From contig JAZLLJ010000094.1 of the NCBI GenBank assembly GCA_045598065.1, positions 1-20,957 on the forward strand: a DNA stretch of 20,957 bases. Reading direction: 5' to 3'. Below are positions 16,204 through 20,957 of the stretch, piece by piece. The notes under the pieces are model-generated. The model saw only the letters and a list, made by a program, of their open reading frames with translations. It searched no databases and was not told the origin of the DNA. The translations under genes were made by a program, and so were the position numbers. Position 1 is the first letter of the stretch. The number at the start of each line of letters is the position of its first letter. Origin of the DNA: RGIG426 sp045598065. GTDB taxonomy: Bacteria > Bacillota > Clostridia > Oscillospirales > Acutalibacteraceae.

Positions 16204-16232
16204 TTGACAACCGCCCTCATTTTGCATACAAT
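16204..16232 (+). promoter_or_regulatory. Promoter of the cysE-cysS operon
   Basis: A consensus -35 TTGACA (16204-16209) is followed after 17 bases by -10 TACAAT (16227-16232). Transcription would begin near 16239, at the 5' end of the T-box leader. Confidence 0.8.
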
Positions 16233-16238
16233 GAAAAG

Positions 16239-16494
16239 GCAATCACCGGGAACAAGTATCCGCTCGTCCCCCGATTTTCAGAGAACGCCGCCTTTGGCTG
16301 TAAGCGGCGAATCGACCGAGCGGTGAATGCCTCTCGCAGCACGTCGAAGGAAGCCGCCCTCGCGGTGCGTATGTCGGCGCGGTCGCCCCCGTTATCGGGC
16401 AGGAAAGTGTTGGCTTTCCGCTGAGTGAAACAAGGAGTGGAACCGCGAGGTATCGCCTCCTTTGCGCTGCAAGGCGCAAAGGAGGCGTTTTTTT
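16239..16494 (+). ncRNA. Cysteine T-box riboswitch leader
   Basis: The leader contains a T-box sequence AAGGAGTGGAACCGCG (16432-16447), one base off the usual AAGGGUGG form. It is followed by a 14-bp terminator stem. In the stem I region, the 3' side of the specifier loop reads GTGAATGCC, giving a TGC cysteine codon at 16328-16330. The antiterminator bulge reads UGGA (16438-16441), which pairs with an UCCA acceptor end. tRNA-Cys characteristically has U as discriminator, so this second site also fits cysteine. Uncharged tRNA-Cys would stabilise the antiterminator and allow transcription of cysE and cysS. Confidence 0.9.
16454..16494 (+). terminator. Regulated terminator of the T-box
   Basis: CGCCTCCTTTGCGC and GCGCAAAGGAGGCG form a perfect 14-bp stem with a TGCAAG loop, followed by seven Ts. 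It lies directly downstream of the T-box sequence and 24 bases before the cysE start. This is the expected off-state structure. Confidence 0.93.
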
Positions 16495-16518
16495 GTTAGT
16501 TCCGAAGGAGGAATGGGT

Positions 16519-17151
16519 ATGTCCGCTTTGCGAAAAAAAGATATTGCCGTCGTACGAGAGCGCGATGCCGCCGCTCGCTCGAATATGGAAGTCGCGCTTT
16601 TGTATAATGGCGTAAAAGCCGTGCGCGCACATCGCCGCGCCAACTGGTGTCAGCGACACAAACTGTTCTTTTTGGCGCGCGCCATCTCCCAGCGTTGTGT
16701 CCGCCACACAGGAATTGAAATTCACCCTGCCGCCACTATCGGCGAAGGGCTGTTTATCGACCACGGCGTCGGTGTCGTTATCGGCGAAACGACCGAAATC
16801 GGCGATAACTGCACCTTGTACCAAGGCGTAACCTTGGGCGGCACGGGTAAAGAGCACGGTAAGCGCCACCCCACCCTCGGCAACAACGTGATGGTGGGTG
16901 CCGGCGCCAAAGTACTTGGGCCTATCCACATTGGCGATAACGCGCGTATTGCCGCCGGCGCGGTGGTACTGGAAGACATCCCTGCCGACAGTACTGCAGT
17001 CGGTGTGCCTGCCCGTGTGGTGCGTATCGGCGGCAAACGGGTACAAGATTTAGACCAAATCCACATCCCCGATCCCGTGTCCCAGGAACTCTGCCGCTTA
17101 GAAGCGAAAATCAACCAGTTAGAAAAGAAATTGGAGGAGCAAACAAAATGA
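16519..17151 (+). CDS. cysE: Serine O-acetyltransferase (short EpsC/CysE type)
   Basis: This enzyme acetylates L-serine with acetyl-CoA to O-acetylserine, the precursor of cysteine. The 210-residue protein has a short N-terminal helical part (MSALRKKDIAVVRERDAAARS, split here only as a landmark) and then left-handed beta-helix hexapeptide repeats. The catalytic core segments are GIEIHPAATIG, FIDHGVGVVIGE, YQGVTLGGTGKEHGKRHPT and VGVPARVVR. A Lys/Glu-rich helix forms the C-terminus. ATG 16519 is chosen with AAGGAGG 7 bases upstream; ATG 16513 is too close to that site, and the frame further upstream runs into the terminator. It overlaps cysS by ATGA, so the two are translationally coupled. Confidence 0.94.
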   Translation: MSALRKKDIAVVRERDAAARSNMEVALLYNGVKAVRAHRRANWCQRHKLFFLARAISQRCVRHTGIEIHPAATIGEGLFIDHGVGVVIGETTEIGDNCTLYQGVTLGGTGKEHGKRHPTLGNNVMVGAGAKVLGPIHIGDNARIAAGAVVLEDIPADSTAVGVPARVVRIGGKRVQDLDQIHIPDPVSQELCRLEAKINQLEKKLEEQTK

Positions 17152-18548
17152 GCAACCTGCGCCTGTACAGTTCGATTAGTCACGAAAAAGAAGCCTTTAC
17201 CACCTACGTGCCGGGCAAATGCGGTATGTATACCTGCGGCCCGACGGTGTATCACTATGCCCACATCGGCAACCTGCGCACCTATATGATGGAAGACGTG
17301 CTGGAAAAATACCTGCGTTTTGCCGGCTACGACGTCAAGCGCGTAATGAACATCACCGACGTCGGCCACCTGTCGAGCGACGCGGACACCGGTGAAGATA
17401 AAATGCTTAAGGGTGCCCGTCGCGAGCACAAAACCGTGATGGAAATTGCCAAATTCTATACCGATGCGTTCTTCGACGACTGCAAAAAGCTGAATATCAA
17501 ACGCCCCGATGTGGTGGAACCTGCCACCGGCTGTATTCCGGAATTTATCCATATTATCGAAACGCTGATTGGAAAAGGCTATGCCTATCTCGCCGGCGGC
17601 AACGTGTATTTCGACACCTCGAAACTCGAAAACTACAACGTCTTTATGAAACAGGAAAGCGAAGAGTTGGCGGTCGGCGTGCGCGAGGGTGTGGACGAAG
17701 ACGAAAACAAGCGCAACAAAAGCGACTTCGTGCTGTGGTTCACCAAATCCAAGTTTGACGACCAGGAACTCAAATGGGACAGCCCGTGGGGCATCGGTTA
17801 TCCCGGTTGGCACATCGAGTGCTCCGGCATCAGTTTGAAGCACCTCGGTGAACACCTCGATCTCCACTGCGGTGGTATCGACAACGTGTTCCCCCACCAT
17901 ACGAACGAAATCGCCCAAAGTGAAGCCTATCTCGGCCATCCGTGGTGCAAACAGTGGTTCCACGTGCTCCACCTCAACACGACGAGCGGCAAAATGAGCA
18001 AATCCAAAGGCGAATTTCTCACCGTATCGCTGCTTGAAGAAAAAGGCTACTCTCCCCTTGCCTATCGCTTCTTCTGCCTGCAATCCCACTACCGCAAATC
18101 GCTCGTTTTCTCGTGGGAAGGCCTTGACAATGCCCAAAAAGCGTATCTGAAACTCCGCTCCCGCACCTCCGCGCTCAAAAACGAAGGTGACGTGAACGAA
18201 GCGGCGCTTGCGCCGTTTAAAGCGGCGTTCTGCGAGGCGATGGACAACGATATCAACACCTCGCTCGCGCTCACCTGTGTCTATGACGTGCTGAAAACCG
18301 ACCTGTCCGATGCCGAAAAACGCACGCTTATCGAAGCTTTCGACAGTGTATTGTCCCTCGACCTGCTCACACCGCTTGCGGCGCAATCCGGCGACGACGA
18401 TGCGGAGATTGATGCGCTGGTCGCCGCCCGTACCCAAGCGCGCGCCGACAAAAACTGGGCGGAAGCCGACCGCATCCGCGACGAACTGGCCGCTCGCGGC
18501 ATTGTGGTGAAAGATACGGCGAACGGTGTCGAATGGAGCCGCGCCTAA
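17148..18548 (+). CDS. cysS: Cysteinyl-tRNA synthetase
   Basis: This class I synthetase charges tRNA-Cys. At 466 residues it is of normal length. The signature motifs are the zinc-ligand region CGPTVY (C30), the HIGH-like HIGN (39-42), the zinc and substrate region GWHIECSGIS with DLHCGGIDNVFPHHTNEIAQSE (quoted in part as family landmarks), and KMSKS at 282-286. The C-terminal helical domain ends DRIRDELAARGIVVKDTANGVEW, as is typical. It overlaps cysE by four bases. Placing cysE and cysS in one operon under a cysteine T-box couples cysteine synthesis to its use in translation. Confidence 0.97.
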   Translation: MSNLRLYSSISHEKEAFTTYVPGKCGMYTCGPTVYHYAHIGNLRTYMMEDVLEKYLRFAGYDVKRVMNITDVGHLSSDADTGEDKMLKGARREHKTVMEIAKFYTDAFFDDCKKLNIKRPDVVEPATGCIPEFIHIIETLIGKGYAYLAGGNVYFDTSKLENYNVFMKQESEELAVGVREGVDEDENKRNKSDFVLWFTKSKFDDQELKWDSPWGIGYPGWHIECSGISLKHLGEHLDLHCGGIDNVFPHHTNEIAQSEAYLGHPWCKQWFHVLHLNTTSGKMSKSKGEFLTVSLLEEKGYSPLAYRFFCLQSHYRKSLVFSWEGLDNAQKAYLKLRSRTSALKNEGDVNEAALAPFKAAFCEAMDNDINTSLALTCVYDVLKTDLSDAEKRTLIEAFDSVLSLDLLTPLAAQSGDDDAEIDALVAARTQARADKNWAEADRIRDELAARGIVVKDTANGVEWSRA

Positions 18549-18572
18549 ACGCTTTGGAAAGGACGTGTCGTT

Positions 18573-19094
18573 GTGACTTCGTTTACAAAACAGTTAGTTG
18601 CCCAAATTGCCACCGCCTGCACGTTGGCTTTTTCCGCGTGGCTTTGCTGTGAAATGCACGCGCCGGAACGCCCCTTCGGCAGTGCGATGCTATACGCTTT
18701 CTTGCTTGCAGGCTGCATGACCGGCAGCGGTCTCTTTTTCCGCTTCCAAAAGATGCCGGCGCTCAAACCGTACCGCGCCGAATGTCGGATGTTTCTGTAT
18801 AGCGGATTGGTACTGCTCGTTGCCGTTGTGTGGATTTTTCTCTCCTACGGTGGTACACGCGATATTCTCAGCGAAGACGGCCGAAAAGCCTGCAACGCGC
18901 TGATAATGGTTTTATCGATGTTTCCGCTGTTGTTTCTCTTCCGTGCGACGGTCGTCTCCCTCTTTGCCCGGGATGACAACAAATCTCGCTTAAAAGTGAT
19001 GCGCATACTCACCGGCACTCTGTGGGGCGCGGCGATTATTTTGATTATTTGCAAAGCGCTGTTTGCCACCATTCCGGCGGCAACCGTCGTATGA
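18573..19094 (+). CDS. Unrecognised five-helix membrane protein
   Basis: I do not recognise a family for this 173-residue protein. Hydrophobic segments at about 8-26, 37-56, 73-92, 105-129 and 145-166 suggest five transmembrane helices with short loops. The longest basic loop (about 130-144, containing RDDNKSRLKVMR) is probably cytosolic. The chosen GTG at 18573 follows GGAAAGG with 10-base spacing. It lies 24 bases after cysS with no terminator and overlaps the next gene by ATGA, so it belongs to the T-box operon by position. No catalytic or transport motif is evident. Its link to cysteine metabolism is therefore only contextual. Confidence 0.75.
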   Translation: MTSFTKQLVAQIATACTLAFSAWLCCEMHAPERPFGSAMLYAFLLAGCMTGSGLFFRFQKMPALKPYRAECRMFLYSGLVLLVAVVWIFLSYGGTRDILSEDGRKACNALIMVLSMFPLLFLFRATVVSLFARDDNKSRLKVMRILTGTLWGAAIILIICKALFATIPAATVV

Positions 19095-19984
19095 GCGGCT
19101 GTACCCTCTGCCCTCGCCGTTGTAACGTAACGCGCCCCGAGCGCGCCGGCAAGCCCGTTCTCGGCTCGGTGTGCGGTATGGGCACGGACGCGGTAGTGGC
19201 ACGGGCGGCACTCCACTTTTGGGAAGAACCGTGTATAAGCGGCAAAAACGGCTCGGGAACGGTGTTTTTCTCCGGCTGCCCTCTGCGGTGTGTCTTCTGC
19301 CAAAACCGGAAAATAAGCGCCGAGCGCTTTGGAAAAGCCCTTTCTCCCGACGAACTGCGTGCCGTGTTCGATAATCTCATCGCACAAGGCGCGCACAACA
19401 TCAATCTCGTCACCCCCACCCACTTTGTCCCGGCGATTTTGGAGGCGCTCGGAGACGGCGTTCCCGTTCCCGTTGTGTATAACACCGGCGGCTATGAAAC
19501 GGTCGAAACCTTGCGCCTTTTAGACGGTCACGTGGACGTGTATCTCCCCGATATGAAATACCGCGACGGCGCGATGGCAAAACGCTATTCCGGCGCTCCC
19601 GACTACCCCGACGTCGCCGCCGATGCCATCAAAGAAATGTTCCGCCAAGTCGGGCCCGTAGAGTTCGACGAAAACGGGATGCTCAAAAAAGGCGTCATCA
19701 TCCGCCACCTCATCCTCCCCGGCGGACTTCAAAATACCAAAGCCGTCATCGACTGGGTGGCGGACACGTTCCCGAAAGGCGCAGTGCTATTCAGCTTAAT
19801 GAGCCAATACACGCCCGTATCCCTCCCCGACGGCTATCCGGAAATAAACCGCCGACTGACAACAAGAGAGTGTACCCGTGCCGAGGAATATCTCTTGGAA
19901 CGCGGCATTGAAACGGGATTTGTGCAAGAACGCAGTTCCGCCAAAGAAGACTATATTCCGGATTTTGATTTAACGGGACTATAA
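19091..19984 (+). CDS. Radical SAM protein, PflX-like
   Basis: This 297-residue protein has the radical SAM cluster motif C63-x3-C67-x2-C70 in SGCPLRCVFCQN. An N-terminal cysteine cluster (C4, C7, C11, C28; CTLCPRRCNV and SVCGMG) is typical of the PflX/COG1313 group, which is related to pyruvate formate-lyase activases. The substrates of this group are not established to my knowledge. Later landmarks are NLVTPTHF, VYNTGGYE, YLPDMKY and RHLILPGG. ATG 19091 is chosen over upstream frame extension because the homologous N-terminus begins there and it overlaps the preceding stop by ATGA. No good ribosome binding site is seen, so translational coupling is likely. It is the last gene of the operon. 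Confidence 0.85.
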   Translation: MSGCTLCPRRCNVTRPERAGKPVLGSVCGMGTDAVVARAALHFWEEPCISGKNGSGTVFFSGCPLRCVFCQNRKISAERFGKALSPDELRAVFDNLIAQGAHNINLVTPTHFVPAILEALGDGVPVPVVYNTGGYETVETLRLLDGHVDVYLPDMKYRDGAMAKRYSGAPDYPDVAADAIKEMFRQVGPVEFDENGMLKKGVIIRHLILPGGLQNTKAVIDWVADTFPKGAVLFSLMSQYTPVSLPDGYPEINRRLTTRECTRAEEYLLERGIETGFVQERSSAKEDYIPDFDLTGL

Positions 19985-19993
19985 AAACGCGAA

Positions 19994-20028
19994 AAAAGCG
20001 GTGTGCAAAGCACACCGCTTTTCGTTTT
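19994..20028. terminator. Bidirectional terminator between the radical SAM gene and the Cys-rich peptide gene
   Basis: AAAAGCGGTGTGC and GCACACCGCTTTT form a 13-bp stem with an AAA loop. A T-rich tail follows on the plus side and an A-run precedes it on the other, so it can end transcription from both converging genes. Confidence 0.88.
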
Positions 20029-20035
20029 GCCGCGT

Positions 20036-20173
20036 TTAGCCGCAGCAGTTGCCGGCAGGGCTGCCACAGGAGTTGCAACCGCAACCGCAATCGTCATCCA
20101 TCAGCAACATCACGATGATGAAGAACAGGATCCACGTGCAATCGTTGCCGCAGAAAAGGTTTTTAAGACACAT
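20036..20173 (-). CDS. Small cysteine-rich membrane peptide
   Basis: This is a 45-residue peptide with the start MCLKNLFCGNDC, one hydrophobic segment (WILFFIIVMLL, about 13-23), an acidic DDD patch, and a Cys/Gly-rich tail (CGCGCNSCG and NCCG). It contains 9 cysteines. ATG 20173 is chosen: AAGGAGG lies 10 bases upstream, and longer frames would place that site inside the coding region. I do not recognise a named family. Similar one-helix cysteine-tailed small proteins occur in Clostridia, and some such peptides are spore-associated, but that role is only a guess here. It is convergent with the radical SAM gene and shares its terminator. Confidence 0.65.
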   Translation of the reverse strand: MCLKNLFCGNDCTWILFFIIVMLLMDDDCGCGCNSCGSPAGNCCG

Positions 20174-20322
20174 ACGCCCATATCCTCCTTTCTCCGAATG
20201 ACAAGGCGAGCATTCCCGACCGCACAGCAAGCCGTCCCCGGCGACCGTTTCCCCTCGCCTTTGTTATTCCATCCTATGCGGCGGAGAAAAGTTGGTGCAA
20301 AAAGAAAAGCACAAAGCGCGGT
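20174..20322. other. Intergenic stretch without a recognised gene
   Basis: I see no supported gene between the Cys-rich peptide start and the repeat cluster. Longer frames here lack ribosome binding sites and have no recognisable protein sequence. It presumably contains the peptide's promoter, but I could not identify a convincing sigma-A site. Confidence 0.5.
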
Positions 20323-20516
20323 GTAGGGACCGGCGTCCCCGACGGTCCTCATCCAAAATTCGCACAGACAAAAAGGTTATTGTAGGGCAAGGCCTTGGTC
20401 TTGCCGCCGTCGGTCGGTGTGAAATTCTAAAACGGCAGGAGCAAGCCCCTGCCCTACAACGCCGCCGTGAGCGACGTCGGAATTCCACGTGGGACGATGT
20501 GGTCATCGTCCCCTAC
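20323..20516. repeat. Cluster of four GTAGGG-headed hairpin repeats
   Basis: Four copies of a GTAGGG-headed short palindrome occur, two on each strand pointing inward. Plus-strand copies start at 20323 (stem GGACCG/CGGTCC) and 20382 (stem GGCAAG/CTTGCC). Minus-strand copies start at 20458 (stem GGCAGG/CCTGCC) and 20516 (stem GGGACGAT/ATCGTCCC, 20491-20498 with 20505-20512). The inner pair is bounded by a 10-bp inverted repeat, TTGTAGGGCA (20380-20389) and TGCCCTACAA (20450-20459). The stems differ in sequence but keep pairing, as in mobile or REP-like palindromic elements. No coding region is supported within it. Confidence 0.7.
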
Positions 20517-20537
20517 GGGCCCACCGCAAATATCATC

Positions 20538-20570
20538 AAAAAAACACCCTGCCTCACGGCAGGGTGTTTT
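20538..20570 (-). terminator. Terminator after the ACT-domain gene
   Basis: On the minus strand, ACACCCTGCC and GGCAGGGTGT form a strong stem (extendable through flanking A-T pairs) with a 4-base loop and a run of T residues. It lies 11 bases past the ACT-protein stop. Confidence 0.9.
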
Positions 20571-20581
20571 ACTATGTGTTT

Positions 20582-20957
20582 TTATACCGCGAAGCCGGCG
20601 TTTTTGAGCAGTTCGGTGGCTTTCTCGTTGTCGCCGACACGCAGTACGAGCGCCGCGCTGTCTGCACCGCGTCCGGCAGCGTAGGCGTAGGTATACTCGA
20701 TACCGATGCCGTTATCCGCGAGCAGACGCACCACCTTGGCGAACACGCCCGGTCGGTTATCCATTTTCACGGCGAGGACTTTGGTGACTTTCACGATGCG
20801 GTCGTTGTCGCGCAGGACTTTCACCGCTTTTTCGGTGTCGTCCACCACGATACGCAAAATACCGAAATCGGTGGTGTCCGCAATCGAGAGCGCAAGGATA
20901 TCCACCCCTGCGTCTGCGAGCAATTCGGTGACAGCGGCAAGCCGTCCCTCTTGGTTT
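20582..20957 (-). CDS. Tandem ACT-domain protein, 5' end outside window
   Basis: The gene continues past the right edge of the window; 124 codons plus the stop are visible and only a short N-terminal stretch should be missing. Two ACT domains are seen. The first contains NQEGRLAAVTELLADAGVDI and ALSIADTTDFGILRIVVDD. The second contains KMDNRPGVFAKVVRLLADNGI and ends near VLRVGDNEKATELLKNAGFAV. This layout fits the small stand-alone ACT proteins of the COG4747 type, which are thought to bind amino acids and are often near indolepyruvate oxidoreductase or phenylacetate-CoA ligase genes. The upstream neighbour is not visible here, so its ligand and partner are unknown. Confidence 0.85.
   Translation of the reverse strand, partial: NQEGRLAAVTELLADAGVDILALSIADTTDFGILRIVVDDTEKAVKVLRDNDRIVKVTKVLAVKMDNRPGVFAKVVRLLADNGIGIEYTYAYAAGRGADSAALVLRVGDNEKATELLKNAGFAV

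Noticed and set aside
16722..18437. A 571-codon minus-strand frame opposite cysE and cysS
   Set aside because: It mirrors two well-identified genes, lacks family motifs and arises from codon bias on the real strand.
20271..20297. Possible sigma-K-like promoter (CACC, 15-base spacer, CATAGGAT) before the Cys-rich peptide
   Set aside because: The spacing is short, the motif is weak and it lies about 100 bases from the start codon, so it could be chance.
1..20957. CRISPR arrays, tRNA or rRNA genes, transposases, toxin-antitoxin or phage-defence genes
   Set aside because: No regular repeat-spacer pattern, tRNA-like cloverleaf or recognisable protein of these classes was seen on either strand.

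Overview
This looks like a Bacillota (Clostridia-type) chromosome fragment. It is built around the core transcription and translation genes, followed by a cysteine-metabolism operon. Supporting signs are strong AGGAGG ribosome binding sites, sigma-A promoters (TTGACA-N16/17-TATAAT-like), a T-box leader, a Firmicutes-type L10 leader, a four-cysteine L33, and an S12 of the long Firmicutes type. I cannot name a genus from the sequence alone.

Positions 1 to about 15,800 are on the minus strand, so transcription runs right to left: rpoB, rpoC, rpsL, rpsG, fusA, tuf, rpmG, secE, nusG, rplK, rplA, rplJ, rplL. A terminator follows, then the first 89 codons of a Fur-family repressor whose promoter carries a Fur-box-like palindrome. 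The block holds RNA polymerase beta and beta', three 30S or elongation genes, EF-Tu, the SecE translocon subunit, NusG and the L11/L1/L10/L12 stalk proteins. It is a circular permutation of the usual Firmicutes order, in which rpmG-secE-nusG-rplKAJL precede rpoBC. Two RNA autoregulatory sites are visible: an L1-binding-like hairpin before rplK, and an L10 leader with its own promoter before rplJ. rpoB and rpsL each have a strong promoter of their own.

Positions 16,200 to 20,000 are a plus-strand operon. A cysteine-specific T-box (UGC specifier, UGGA bulge, strong terminator) precedes serine acetyltransferase (cysE/epsC) and cysteinyl-tRNA synthetase (cysS). These are followed without a terminator by an unrecognised five-helix membrane protein and a PflX-like radical SAM protein. 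A bidirectional terminator closes the operon. On the minus strand beyond it lie a 45-residue cysteine-rich membrane peptide, a cluster of GTAGGG hairpin repeats, and the 3' part of a tandem ACT-domain protein cut by the window end.

The most important caution is a sharp change in base composition and codon use in the 40 bases between rpsL and rpsG (7805-7844). Everything to the left is AT-richer (a sample line has 22/60 G+C). Everything to the right is GC-richer (a sample line has 38/60). The window may be a chimeric join of two Bacillota genomes at this conserved locus, or a genuine mosaic. Conclusions that need both halves to be one genome, including the permuted operon order, depend on resolving this.

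I found no new defence or mobile system. The observations worth pursuing are the composition break, the leader RNAs, a natural Arg at the S12 streptomycin position, the extended cysteine T-box operon and the hairpin repeat cluster.
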